A stretch of DNA of 64,000 nt from Dromiciops gliroides (GCF_019393635.1 NC_057866.1:1871001-1935000); one strand, 5' to 3'. Shown: positions 1 through 10,765, counted from the stretch's first letter. Notes: generated by a model from the sequence alone, not told the origin. Translations and numbers: made by a program.

Positions 1-295
1 AGGTGTAAGGGATACCCAAGCCTGGAGACAGAAAGTCACACGTGGACCGTGGCGAGGAGGCCTGCGTGGCTGTAACGTGTGCTCTTGGGGGACCAGTGTG
101 TGAAGTCAGTCTGGAAAGGCTGACTGGAGGTATATTCTGAAGGGTTCAAAAGCCTGAGAGTGACTTTGTGTTTGATGCTAGAGGCAGCAGGGAGCTTTGC
201 CAGCCTCTGCCCAGGTGTGTGACATGGCCATTGTGGGGAGGAAGGTGGAGAAATGAAGGCAGGGAGACTAATGAGGAGGTTATCATGTTATCAGT

Positions 296-1110
296 CAGGC
301 ATGGGCTTATGAAGCACCTACTAGGTGACAAACACTGGGCTAAATGCTAGGGATTCAGAGCTAAAAGAACAGTCCCTCATCTCAAGGAACAAAATGTACA
401 AATATAAGCAGGCATAGAACATGTGCAAAATTACCCCAAGGTAGAAGGGAGGCTCTTAGCAACCAGAGAGTGGAGTGAAAGCATTCCCAGCATGGGGAAC
501 GACCAAAGCAAAGGTGTAGTGATGGGAAATGGGGTGTCCTGCTACTCAAGGATTGGATTGTAAAGTGCATGAAGGAGAGAAATGTGTAAGAACTCTGGAA
601 AGGCCGAGTAATGAGGGCCTGGGAAAGGGGCACATCATGGAGGCAGCATGGGCAAGACTTGGCAACAGAGGCAAGTGAGGAACCTGAGATGTCACAGGGT
701 GGGAGCCAAGGGGACTGGAAGGACTTGGTGCCCTCAATAGTCATAGGGAAGTCTAGAAGGGTTGGGGAGAATGTGTTGGACATGTCAAGTTTGAAATGCT
801 TCTGGGACATCCAATTCAAGTTCCCCAAGGGGCAGTTGGTGATGCAGGCCTGGACTGGAAGAATCTGTATGGAGATGATGATTGAGTCCATGGGACTGAC
901 CAAGGGAGAGAGGAGGGAAGGGGACCCAGGACAGAACTTACACATAGCAACGGGGACCTGAATGAAGATCTAACAAGAGGCTGAGGAGGGGCAGTTAGAC
1001 ACATGAAGACAAAGAAAAGGAAAGCCAAGAGAGGGGTGTTACAAAAGCTCAGATAGGAGGGAATCTGGGAGAGGGTGATGGTAAACCATGTCAAAGGCAG
1101 CAGGGAGATA
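296..1110. mobile_element. Ancient LINE relic, L3/CR1-like
   Basis: The text is like that of the relic at 61180-62160. For example 'tgcttctgggacatccaatt' here recalls 'ctattgcacatccagtttga' there, and both run on into purine-rich text with 'ttgatcc'-type or 'ggaggat'-type phrases. It starts with the common 'cacctactaggtgacaaaca' type of motif. Assignment to L3/CR1 is from memory of such phrases, and strand and exact ends are unsure. Confidence 0.4.
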
Positions 1111-1119
1111 AGGAAGGGT

Positions 1120-1383
1120 GAGGAGAGAGAAAAAAGCAAGGAGAGGGAGAGAAAGAGAAAGAGAGAGAGGAGAGAGGAAGGAGAGAGGGAAAGAAGAGAG
1201 AGAGAAAGGAGAGAGAAGAAAGAGAGGAGAGAGAAAGGGGAGAGATAGGATGGAGAGAGAAAAGAGAATAGGAGAGGAGAGGAGAGAGCAGAAGGAAAAG
1301 GAGAGAAAAGAGAGAAGGAGAGAGAAGAGGGAGAAAGGAGAGGAGAGAGGGAAAGAGGAGAGAGAGAGAGAGAGGAGAGAGGA

Positions 1384-1430
<47 letters not shown>
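1120..1430. repeat. GA-rich microsatellite
   Basis: About 310 bases of almost pure purine with GAGA and GGAGA units, ending in roughly 25 perfect GA repeats. The long Ser/Leu and Arg/Glu open frames across it are artefacts of composition. Confidence 0.95.
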
Positions 1431-1432
<2 letters not shown>

Positions 1433-1845
1433 ATTTAAATTTCCAGCCACACTTCCATGCTTAGTGTTAAGGGACCCAATGCTCCTTCCCACCTCAAGCA
1501 GGAAAGCTTTTGTCAGTCTCTCTAAAGACACCAGCCTTGACCACACTTGGTCCCCCTGCTCGGTGCACAGTGCTCCCAAACTTTCAGTTGGTCACCTGCT
1601 GAAGGCTTTGAAGCCAAACATACAAGGTGTCTACTGGCATCCCTACTTTCTCAAACAACTTGGGAGCCCATAGTGGAGACCACTGAGACAGGCCATTGCT
1701 AAGACCAATCAGCCAAACGTATGTTGGTCTCCTTCCTCCACCCCAAAGCAAGGGCCTGGGATACATAGCATGTATATCAAGAAGACTCTGGCTCTGACCC
1801 AAGAAGCCTACAATCTGGCTGCCAGTCCCTGGAAGGTAAGTGCAA

Positions 1846-2135
1846 TTATTATCTCCATTTTACAGATGAGGAAACTGAGGCAAGCAGCTGGTGACTTGCT
1901 AGGTGGTACACTTCCGTCTGGAGTCAGGAACCTCTGAGGTCAAACCTGGCCTCAGATGCTTAGCGGCTGGGTGACCCTGGGCAAGTCACTTCACCTCTGT
2001 TTGCCTCCATTTCCTCATCTGTAAAATGGGAGTGATAATAGCATCTACCTAGTGGGGCTGTTGTAAAGCTCGAATGAGATGTTTGTAAAGCACATAGCCC
2101 AGTGCCTGGCACATAGTAGGTGCTTGTTCCCTCAG
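1846..2135 (+). mobile_element. MIR/CORE-SINE relics
   Basis: A short antisense MIR piece (the 'cattttacagatgaggaaac' type, 1846-1890) is followed by a + strand CORE-SINE. The latter shows 'ggtgaccctgggcaagtcac', 'cctcatctgtaaaatggg' and 'cagtgcctggcacatagtag', the ordered landmarks of the MIR consensus. Confidence 0.85.
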
Positions 2136-2415
2136 TCACTCATCTTTGACTTGACCTGATTTGGGTGGGGCAGGGGCTCCAAGGAGGCTGGACCCAGGCC
2201 TCTTTCCTTTTTTTGGCAGCTCTAAATGGCTCTGAAAAATGGGGAGATGTGGGCAGGAACGGCTGCAGAGGGAGGGGCCCCTGCAGAGCCCCCCCCCAAG
2301 GCCATAGGGCCCAGGGAAGGGCCCAGAGGGGCTGCCCCGAGGACCGAGGGCTGAGGCCCGGCAGGAACCGGCTTTTACATTTCTCCCCCCCTCCTCTCTC
2401 CGTTCTATGCTCCAG

Positions 2416-2463
2416 ACACCACTAACTGTATGGAATTGATGACGGGGAGGCTTTCCAAATGTG
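2416..2463 (+). CDS. BRSK2: BRSK2 exon, next-to-last coding exon
   Basis: BRSK2 (SAD-A) is an AMPK-family serine/threonine kinase of neurons, with roles in polarity and presynaptic function. This 48-bp exon follows a 'ctccag' acceptor, ends at a 'gtaaga' donor, and reads (D)TTNCMELMTGRLSKC(G). From memory the human protein has DTTNCMEMMTGRLSKCG directly after the KA1 domain, so the match is nearly perfect. It enters with two bases of the Asp codon and leaves with one base of a Gly codon, and that phase fits both last exons downstream (6209 and 7305). The kinase, UBA and KA1 exons are not in the window and must lie to the left. I see nothing broken. Confidence 0.95.
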
Positions 2464-2812
2464 GTAAGAATCTCCCTCCCACCTTCTCCCCCCCTCTGCC
2501 CTCACGGCCCTCCTGTCACCCCAAGTCCACACCCTCCTGGCCCGGCCCATGGCTGCTCTGCAGGCACACATGCGCTCACACCCCTTCTGAGGGCTCACCC
2601 TCGCCGGGCCTGCTGGGGGTCCCCGCTGCCCTCTGCCCCCACCCTACAGATGGGGAAGTTCACATGCCCTTCCCCAGGCAAGCAGTGGCCCCCCCAGCTT
2701 GCTCCCCTGGGAGCACTCGCCTGTGGATGGGTCATTGAAGGAGCCCAAATCACTGGGTGCAAATCTGAGATTGTTTTCTCCTCCCTGCCTTCTTCCCCTG
2801 CCCCCAGCCCGT

Positions 2813-3675
2813 ATCACACTCACTCACACACCCACTCACACTCACATACATACATACTCATACAATACTCACACACTCACATTCACACACACATACAAAT
2901 ACATATACACACTCACACACACTGACACTCATACACATACACACCCATTTATACACATGCACACTCATACACATACACATATATACACCCATTCATACAC
3001 ATTCACACTCATACACATACACATATATACACCCATTCACACACATAGACACTCACACTCATACTCATACACATGCACCCCCACTCACACACATACTCAT
3101 ACATGTACACACACTCATACACATATACTCATATACAAACATATACACTCTCACACAGATACATACACACAAACTTATACACTCACACACTGACACTCAT
3201 ACACATACACATACACATATACACATATATACACCCATTCACACACATATACACTCACACTCATACTCATGCACCCCCACTCACAGACATACTCATACTC
3301 ATACATATACACACTCATACACATACACATACATACACCCATTCACACACATACACACTCTCACACAAATACATACACACATACTTGTACACTCACACAC
3401 ACTGATGCTCATACACATACACACTCACACATACACATATATATACCCAGTCACACACATATACACTCACACTCATACACATACATACACCCATTCACAC
3501 ACATACACACTCGCACACAAATACATACATACTTATACACTCACACACACTGATGCTCATACACATACACATACACACTCACACATACACATATATACAC
3601 CCATTCACACACATATACACTCACACTCATACACATACACCCCCACTCACACACATATACACACACATACACAGC
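2813..3675. repeat. Long CA/CATA minisatellite array
   Basis: About 860 bases built from 'cacactcatacacatacac' type units. A longer unit around 'atatatacacccattcacac' recurs at roughly 2980, 3027, 3225, 3430 and 3590. The five overlapping His/Thr-rich open frames across it are repeat artefacts. Confidence 0.95.
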
Positions 3676-3879
3676 TGCCTAATGCCCACAGGTCTCTCTG
3701 GCCTCCTGAAGTTCTTAGGAACAGGGCCCTGAGACCAGAGGGGGGACCATGGATAGTCAGGAAGAGGGAAGCCCTTGATGGAGTCAAGAAATAGTCATGC
3801 CGTGTTGCCCACTCACTCTCTTCTTAGCCCCTGCCCAATCATTTTCTGAAACTCAGCAGTGAAGTGTCAAAGGCTCTTT

Positions 3880-4330
3880 GATTTCTTTTTCTCAAGAAAG
3901 GACACCCACCTCGAGCAGTGACTCAGTGTGAGTGCCAAGAGTGCAAGCAGGCTCCTTTTGTCCTATTCCCCTAACACATGTTCAGTCCCTCCCTTGTTCA
4001 CCATTGGCTGGTTACTAGAGTTACAATCTCAGTGAGAAAGTTAGCTAATTGGGACACAGTATTCTTTCTCCTAATTGTCCAGAATTCTTTTTTGAGTTCT
4101 TAGTCAATAAGGAGGTGACGCAGGAGCATTTCTTCAATCCTCCCTTATATGGACACAGCCCGGGAGTGGACCTAGTTGAGACCAGCTCAGGGCTACTTGA
4201 ACCATGTGATCTGTCTGCCGAAGGGGAGGGGGACCGAGACCTAAGTCCTCAAACAGGTCCAGAGGAGTACAATTTGAACAGTGCTGATATGTTGGTTGTG
4301 TCCTCGTGAGACTCCTTTCCTCACATTACC
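3880..4330. other. Unplaced segment in a BRSK2 intron
   Basis: This is moderately AT-rich text unlike its GC-rich surroundings. It carries an 86-codon open frame (4049-4309) of no recognised family. It could be an old mobile-element relic whose family I cannot name. Confidence 0.25.
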
Positions 4331-5976
4331 CCTTAGGGCCTTCCCAGGGGCTTTCTAGTCTCTTGGCTCTTCAGGTGCACCCTCCCAGGCTTAATTTCTC
4401 CCGAGGGTGCCCCCATTCCATTCCAAGGGGAGTCTGAACAGCAGCCCCCTCCCCAAGCAGTAACTGAGTGTGGCGCTGCCCTCAAGGCCAGAGCAGGGCT
4501 TAGGTCCCCCAGCCTGTCCAGTCTCAGTCAGACCCCTCACTTAGGGTGGTGGGGGCAGCACTCTGAGCCTATGCTTCTCCTGCCCTTGTGCCTGGGGTCT
4601 GTGCCAACACCAAGGGGCCCATCCCCAAGCCTTATTCTCTCAGGAATCAATCTGGGGCAGGGCCCAAGGGGCTCTCATGTGTGCCCCCTCAGTGGGAGCT
4701 GCCTTCACTGTGAGACTGTTGTACTGGCAGGCCCAGGTTCAAACCCTTGGCAAAGGTAGGCAGGGAGGGAGGGAGACACACCATGGAAAGAGATGGAGGC
4801 CAGGGCCAGGCCCAGCCTCCATGGAGAGGAGGGGCTGAACTCCCTCAAACTTGGAGAAGGCAAAGTTACAAAAACTCTCCCAAGAGACCCAGAACCTTGC
4901 CCCTCCTAGCTCAGAGCCCCAGCTCCACAGTGGGGAGGCCCAAGGGGCAGGAGCTCCGGCCTCTGCTTTGGGCCCTCCCCTCCTCGGGGTCGCCAGCGCC
5001 TCTGTCCATCCCCACTCCCCACCCACAGCCTCTTCTCTCTAGCCCTTGTCCTAGTCCTCTTTCTATCTGCTACATCCATTGGCACCTGGGCCAGGCCTCC
5101 CTACCTCTCGGGTGGTACAACCCAGAGGGGTGGAAGGATCCCAGCTGGGGCTGCCCAGTCTGGGACATGGAGCAGGGATCTTCTCCTAGAGGGGAGTGGG
5201 CACATCAGATGCCAGAGGTGCCTGGCCCCAGGGCAGGGCCAGGCTGAGAGAAGGGCCCCGGGCCAGGGCCCTGCCTTGTCCACCCCCTCCCCAACCTTGG
5301 CCAGTGCTGACACAGCCCTCATCTTTCTCCTCTGGGGGCACTGACACAGGGTCCCAGGGCCTCCAGACAGCATGGGCCATTGTGGGGTGCAGCCTGGGGT
5401 AATGTGTCAGTCCTGGGAGCCTGACCCCCTCCTGTCATCCCCTTCCCCCCAAACCTTGATCTCTTCATCCATGAAATGGAAACGGCATCAGGTCTGCCTC
5501 TACATGCTCTTTGTGGGGGGGAAGCGGACATTCTCAGGAGTCTGAACCTGGCCTCCCCTGCTGCAGGCCTAGGCAGGATGAGGAAGCGAGCCAGGGAACC
5601 CACCCCTCCTCCCCTTCCCTGCCCCTCTTCCTCCTCCCCCACCCAGCTCTCGGTCTTGTGGTCCTCAGGCAGGCAGGGCCAGGCCTGAACCTCCTTCCTG
5701 GTCCCTCTAATCAAAGACCTGGATGGTCTCTGCCCCAGCCCAGGCCTCTCTAGAGCAGTTGGCATCCCCCACCCAGCTCCTCCCTGGCAGTGCGCTCATC
5801 TGCGGCAGGCAGGCAGGCAGCAGAGATGTCAGGAGCTCCTGGGAATGGCGACCAATCCAGGCCCTAGGCTGGCAACCTCATCAAGGCCTCCTGGGCTTGG
5901 TGGGGTCTGGAAGGCCCCGGGGGCCGAGCCTGCCCTCCCCTCCCCACTTTCTGGCCTCCCTTTGCCCCAGGAGCTC

Positions 5977-6042
5977 TGGCCTCCCTGGCCTCCCTGGCCT
6001 CCCTGGCCTCCCTGGCCTCCCTGGCCTCCCTGGCATCCCTGG
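5977..6042. repeat. 9-bp minisatellite (tggcctccc)
   Basis: About seven head-to-tail copies of TGGCCTCCC, the last with one change (tggcatccc). In translation it gives Pro-Trp-Pro or Gly-Leu-Pro repeats, but it is intronic. Confidence 0.92.
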
Positions 6043-6109
6043 CTCTGGGTCTCATCACATTTGTTTTTCTTCCCTTCCCGTAAAGGCCCATGTTCATTTG
6101 TTTGTTTGT

Positions 6110-6190
6110 TTTCTCTCTCTCTCTCTCTCTCTCCTTCCCTCCCTTCCTCTCTCTCTCCCTCTCGTTCTCTCTCTCTTTTTTTTTTTGTCT
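6110..6190 (+). repeat. CT microsatellite and T run at the 6209 acceptor
   Basis: CT dinucleotides and 'ccttccctcc' units followed by a run of T's end about 20 bases before the acceptor of the long-tail exon. It therefore forms an unusually long polypyrimidine tract on the transcript strand. Confidence 0.9.
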
Positions 6191-6208
6191 TCTGTTCTGT
6201 GTACCCAG

Positions 6209-6417
6209 GCAGCCCATTGAGTAACTTCTTTGACGTAATTAAACAACTTTTTTCAGACGAGAAGAATGGGCAGGTGACCCACCCCCCCGGCACGCCAACC
6301 AAGTCTAGCGCCCACAGCCAGCGGAGAGAGGCCGAGGCGCCTGCCGCCAAGTATCCAGGCGGCAGAGACAAGGCAAAGGCAGCCGCCGCCGCCGCCGCCA
6401 CCCGAGAGCAACCTTAG
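6209..6417 (+). CDS. BRSK2: BRSK2 last coding exon, long C-terminal tail
   Basis: The acceptor 'gtacccag' is followed by a frame that joins the 2463 donor as G|GC and reads [22 protein letters not shown], the tail I know from the long human BRSK2 isoforms. After that the tail has diverged. Only [10 protein letters not shown] and the terminal TREQP still resemble the human EYPTGKDTAK and ARREQP. An alanine run coded by repeated gcc triplets (about 6381-6400) lies just before TREQP and looks like a lineage-specific expansion. The stop is TAG at 6415-6417. The acceptor's pyrimidine tract is an expanded CT repeat with a T run (about 6110-6190). This exon and the one at 7305 appear to be alternative ends of the same gene. 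Confidence 0.95.
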
Positions 6418-6940
6418 AGACAGACTAACGGCCGCCCGCCCACCCCGAGTAGAGCTGCCCCTTTCCCTAAGCACAGCGCCAACACGGCAAGCAAGACCCG
6501 AGGCCTCCCGCAGAGCTGGCCTGGCTGCTGGCGGCCGGACAGAGCAGGCTGGCCCTGCTGCCGGGCGGCTGGAGAAGGGAGCTTGGGCTACCTGGAGGAA
6601 GGATTGTGCATATGTATACGACCACATAGATACTATATAGAGAAATATAGACACACATACCTAGAGATTTATAGTCGCGCTATGCTCTGGGCACCCAGGC
6701 AGGGGAACAGGCAGGCCCGCTGACGGACAGACAGACAGGCAGACAGGCAAGCAGGCAGCACAGACAGACAGGCAGCAAAGCACTGGCTAAGGCTGCTGGG
6801 CTCTGGCTTGGGCAGCTGGGCCTCTCCTCCCTCTTCCCGCCACCACTTCTCTGCTCCCTCTCCCAGTGGGGGCTTCAGGCCTTCCTGAGGTCCGGGTTTG
6901 GTCTTGGTTCACTCGGAGCGCTCTCTGTGTCTGCGCTCTA

Positions 6941-6946
6941 GCGCTC

Positions 6947-7014
<68 letters not shown>

Positions 7015-7272
7015 CCTCTGTCTCCCTCTGTCTCTTCTTTCTCTGTCTCTGTCTCTCCTCTCTTTCTGTCTCTGTCTCTGTCTGTCTCTCTCTCTCCCTC
7101 CTCCCTCTCTCTGTCTGTGTGTGTCTCTGTCTCCCTCGCTCTCTCTGTCTGTCTGGCTCTCTCTGTCTCTCTGTCTCTTTCCCTCCTCTCTCTGTCTCCC
7201 TCTCTCTCTTGTCTGTCTGTCTGTCTGTCTGTCTCTGTCTCTCTCTGTCTCTGTCTCTCTCTCTCTCTCTCT
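6941..7272 (+). repeat. CT/GTCT microsatellite before the short-tail exon
   Basis: About 330 bases of CT, TGTCTC and CTGT units on the transcript strand, ending about 30 bases before the acceptor at 7304. Several long open frames through it on both strands are compositional artefacts. Confidence 0.93.
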
Positions 7273-7304
7273 GATGCCGTGGCTTGTTTCCGCTCTGATA
7301 CCAG

Positions 7305-7324
7305 GAATTATCCCGCAAAGTTAA
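7305..7324 (+). CDS. BRSK2: BRSK2 alternative last exon, short tail GIIPQS
   Basis: A 'gataccag' acceptor at 7304 is followed by GA ATT ATC CCG CAA AGT TAA. Joined to the 2463 donor this gives ...SKCGIIPQS and a stop at 7322-7324. Human BRSK2 has, as I recall, a short isoform ending CGIIPKS, so this is its counterpart with K changed to Q. The exon is downstream of the long-tail exon, so the short protein arises when the splice skips the 6209 acceptor. In long-tail mRNAs the same DNA is probably 3'UTR. The acceptor sits about 30 bases after a CT/GT-rich tract of roughly 330 bases, which could bind splice repressors such as PTB (inference). Confidence 0.88.
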
Positions 7325-8374
7325 CATGTCACCACCTGCCGCCCGCCGCCTTCTGTGCTTGGAGGACACTTATGGATGGAAGGCAGCTGCTTCGGATTCA
7401 GCCCCTCCTCCTCCTGACCCTCCCGGGGGTCCCCCCTCCTGCCTCGCTCCATGGCCTGTGGGGCTAATGGAACTCAGCTCAGTGAGGCCCACTGGAGGAC
7501 CTCAACACCTCTTCTCTAGGGAGGGGTCAGCACAGCAACGGGCCTCCCAGCTACCTGCCTGAGGATAGCCAAGAATGGCCTCTGGATCCTGGGAGGCCAG
7601 CCCTCCGCCAGCACCCGAGGGTGGGAGCCAGCACCCCCAAGGAGCAGCATTAATGACCCTCCATCGTCCCAAGGCTCTCAGCCTGTCCTTTCTTCTCTTT
7701 GTTCCTCTGTCCTGTCTCACTTGCATCTCCCCCAGCCTCTCCATCTAGCTCCCCATCTCTGCCTTTCTCTCTCTCTTTCCGTCTCTCTGTCCTTTCTTCG
7801 CATTGTTTTTCGATTCAGTTTTATTTGGGGGCCTTGAGATCGCACTGGCCTCAGAGAGCCCATCCTAGCCATTGTGGAGGGAGAGGGGGAAGCGTGTGAC
7901 CCCAGCGCAGGGAGAGCCGCTGCAGCCCCAGCCCAGGTTGGCCTGGCCCAGAACGTTCAGGAGCGGAGGAGCCAGACCGAGGGCGTCGCACCGCCCAGCT
8001 GGACTGCCCCCCTGCCCGCCCCGCCCCGCCCCCAGCCTTGGGCTCCCCGGGGAGGGAGAGAGCCCGCTTGGAGGCTGCTGGTGCTGCACTGAGATCAGTA
8101 TCCATCCCTCGCTGTTTTCATTTACATGATTTCTTTGGTTCTCTCTTCAGGGAAGAGGCAGTGTTCTCAGTCTGTCTGCTTGTCTGTCTTGGTGTCTGTC
8201 TGTACGGGCTTTGGCCTCGGGCCGCGGCCTGGGCTGCTGGGGGCTCCACAGACAATGGCTCTCGGCAGAGCAGAGTGGAGGCAGGACCAGGGCAACACAA
8301 AGCTACTGTAAACTTGAAAAGAAATCCTGCAAGATATTTTTATAAACGTTTTTTCCTTGGTTCTTTTTGGAAAA

Positions 8375-8451
8375 GGGGAGGGGGCGGGCGGGGCCTAGCG
8401 CTGGGGACGGGCGGGGCCTGGCGCTGGGGGCGGGCGGGCGGGGCGGGCCGG
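8375..8451 (+). promoter_or_regulatory. G-rich block in BRSK2 3'UTR, possible G-quadruplex
   Basis: The sense strand carries many runs of three to five G's with short spacers. A unit near 'gcggggcctagcgctggggac' is tandemly repeated about twice. Such spacing fits an RNA G-quadruplex (inference from the G-run rule). Confidence 0.5.
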
Positions 8452-8478
8452 ACTTTGTGTTTCCGTTATTAGCTCTTG

Positions 8479-8527
8479 GTTATTTATATATACATATACA
8501 TATATATATATATATATTTAAAAAAAC
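8479..8527 (+). promoter_or_regulatory. AU-rich block in BRSK2 3'UTR
   Basis: Alternating TA repeats with one ATTTA-like core at each end lie directly after the G-rich block. In RNA this would be an AU-rich element or a self-paired hairpin. Confidence 0.4.
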
Positions 8528-9407
8528 CAACGCTGTTAGAGAGCTCTTCTGTTCTGTTTTCTTACCGTGTAGAGGCAACACCAAGTTCTATTGATTTGGG
8601 GGAGGGGCGGCCCAGTGGGAGTTTCGCTCCGGGTGGAACAGGGCTCGGGCTCCTCGTGACCTGGAAGCTCCCGAACCGACAGTGACTTAATCTGGGCTCA
8701 GGCCAGGGTGGGCAGGGCAGGACCTGGGCCGCTGGGAGACTGACCACTAGGCCAGTGTGCAGAACTGTCCGCTTCAGCACCGCAGGGTTTTTACAAAAAG
8801 GACAAAAACCAGGACAGTCACCACGTTTCTTTTCTACTGTGTTCTCTGTACATATTGCCGAGGAGGGTGGGGCAGGGTGGGGCAGGCCTCTGGATCCCCT
8901 CCCCAATTTGGCTTGGGTCCCCCCTGCCCTCCTCTGCCCTGCCCTCCTCCCCGTTAGCCCTTTTCTTCCTACTTTCCATGGCCACTCCCAGACTCATGCT
9001 CATCTTGTTCTGGGAGTGTCTCGCCTGGCTACTGGTTGCTTCGGAAGGCTGGGCTGGGAAGGGAAGGGCTGGGCGGGGCACGGTGCTGAGGGCTGGTTGG
9101 CGGGCAGGCAGGTGGCCGAGGACAGGGGCAGTTTTTAATTGCATGCCTTTACTGTAATTAGTCCATTTTGCTTTTGATGTCTTTCCTGCCTCCCCTCGAT
9201 GCCCTCCCCATCCTCCTTCTGTATAGGTTTATGGCACCTCAACAAAAGGCTGGGATTTCAATACAGAGGAAGAGTCCCGCAAAGCCTGAAAGCAGTACAA
9301 GCAGGGCGGGGCTCCTCCACACACAAAGACATGAGGATTACCAAAAGCAATACCACTCGTTAGCCTTCCTTCCTTCCTTCTGATTTTGTACTTGGAACAC
9401 AATGTAT

Positions 9408-9409
<2 letters not shown>

Positions 9410-9451
<42 letters not shown>
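9410..9451. repeat. CA dinucleotide repeat
   Basis: About 21 perfect AC units, some 75 bases before the BRSK2 poly(A) signal. Confidence 0.95.
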
Positions 9452-9453
<2 letters not shown>

Positions 9454-9526
9454 GAAAATGGACAAAATCTCCATCTGATGTATCCCTTGTCAGATAACTA
9501 ACTGTGAGCAACTTCAGTTCAGAACC

Positions 9527-9532
9527 AATAAA
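9527..9532 (+). terminator. BRSK2: Poly(A) signal AATAAA of BRSK2
   Basis: The hexamer AATAAA in 'gaaccaataaattcattc' is the first canonical signal I noticed after the conserved UTR blocks. It is followed within 60 bases by the GT-rich stretch 'gtgtgggtgtgcctgtgtgt', a good downstream element. Cleavage is expected near 9545-9555. Confidence 0.75.
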
Positions 9533-10514
9533 TTCATTCAGTGAAGACATCAGCCGGCGGCTCCCGTGTGGGTGTGCCTGTGTGTGCGTGCTCGTGAGGG
9601 GGTGGGGGTTGGGAAGGAAAGGGGACCCTCCCCCGCCTGGGCCTCACCACTCTTTAGGCTGGTGGACAGTTCTGCTCCAAGGACCATGCCAACCTGTGGT
9701 CTAGTGCCCCTTGTGGCTGTGGAGAGACAAAGCCTCCAGTTCCCCATTGGCTAAACTGCTCTGTGTCTGGCGCTCCTGGCATTGGGGTCTTATGCTGTCG
9801 GATCCTGGAAACCTGCCCACGCTGACTGCTGGATTCCACACGTGCAAACAGGGTAGCTGGAGCATCTCTGCCTCTGGGCCAGGGAAGGCCTGAGGGCAGA
9901 TCCCGGTCTGACTCTTCTTTTCCCGTTCATTCATTCGCTTAACCAACACTTATTTAGTGCCTGGGGAGAACAAAGGTCCCAGGTTCACCCATGACCCAGG
10001 GGAGGTCCTACCTCAGGGGATGCTTGTAATCTATGGTGGAGCAGAGGAGAAGGGAGACCTGTGACCACAGTCCCACCACTCGGGGCCCTCCTCAGGGCTC
10101 TATGGCAACTCCTCTTTGCCGGCTCCTCCCTAGGCTCTTTTTTGCCAAAGTTCCAGGTATTCCCTCCATCCGCTGAGATGCCTAGACTGTAACAGAAAGA
10201 CAGAGACCCGCTCCCTTTCAGTGATGCTTCAGGTGAGTAGCAGGGACTCCAGGGCCACATAACATGCAGGACCTGATTGTGAGTTAGAATGGAAGGTTCT
10301 GAAAGTGAAGGCAGGCTTCTCTGCCTTTACTAGAGAAATGACAGCTGGTGGGTTTGAACCTCAGAGACATCAGAGCAGCTCTCCCCCAACCCTACACATC
10401 TATTGATGGTCCCAATCATCTCCCAAGTCTTCCCCTAAAGGCTCACCATTTCTCCTCCTTTTTTGGATCTGGTAAGAAGGAAAGGAAGGAAACAAACAAA
10501 CCTGGTTAGGTGCC

Positions 10515-10765
10515 TTCTGTGGGCCTGATACGGTGTCTAATGCTAAGCATTTTACAATTGTCATCTCATTTGAGCCATCCAACAGCCCTGGAGAGAAGGT
10601 TCTACCCTTACCCTCATTTCGAAGCTGAGGAAACTGAAGCAGTCAGAGGTTAAGTGACTTGCCCAGGATCACACAGATGGCAGGTGACTGAGGCCTCATT
10701 TGAACTCAGGTTTTCCTGACTCCAGATGGAATGCGCAATCCACTTTACCATGGAGCTGCCTCCAG
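10515..10765 (-). mobile_element. CORE-SINE/MIR, antisense
   Basis: It reads as the reverse of a MIR-type SINE: 'gctgaggaaactgaagc', 'gttaagtgacttgcccagga', 'tcatttgaactcaggttttc' and 'tttaccatggagctgcctcc' come in order. Confidence 0.85.

Larger units (their letters stand above)
1..2415 (+). other. BRSK2 intron, left part
   Basis: No exon is seen here. The stretch holds an L3-like relic (about 296-1110), a GA microsatellite (1120-1430) and MIR/CORE-SINE relics (1846-2135). A GC-rich stretch of about 200 bases lies before the 2416 acceptor. Confidence 0.7.
2464..6208 (+). other. BRSK2 intron between 2463 and 6209
   Basis: It holds the large CA-rich array (2813-3675), an unplaced segment at about 3880-4330, GC-rich unique sequence at 4400-5960, a 9-bp minisatellite (5977-6042) and the CT repeat before the acceptor. 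Open frames in 4700-5770 on both strands overlap each other, are proline- and glycine-rich and show no family features, so I do not call them genes. Confidence 0.65.
6418..9550 (+). other. BRSK2: BRSK2 3' untranslated region
   Basis: No coding sequence is seen from the TAG to the AATAAA at 9527, apart from the short-tail exon at 7305. The stretch keeps non-repetitive blocks that look like a conserved brain-gene 3'UTR, for example near 8300-8360 and 9135-9180. It also has a G-rich block (8375-8451), an AU-rich block (8479-8527) and CT and CA microsatellites. Whether one continuous UTR serves both isoforms or the CT tract is intronic for one of them cannot be told from sequence alone. Confidence 0.7.

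Noticed and set aside
1091-1579. Ser/Leu-rich and Arg/Glu-rich long frames
   Set aside because: They are translations of the GA microsatellite on the two strands.
2461-3794. Several His/Thr-rich frames, 94-164 codons
   Set aside because: All run through the CA-rich array and overlap each other. There is no start context or family signal.
5829-6417. 190-codon frame on the + strand ending at the BRSK2 stop
   Set aside because: Only the part from 6209 is exon. The part before it is intron with a minisatellite and a CT repeat.
6866-7467. Frames of 152-189 codons rich in Ser and Leu
   Set aside because: These are the CT tract in two frames. Only the last six codons of one (GIIPQS) belong to a real exon.
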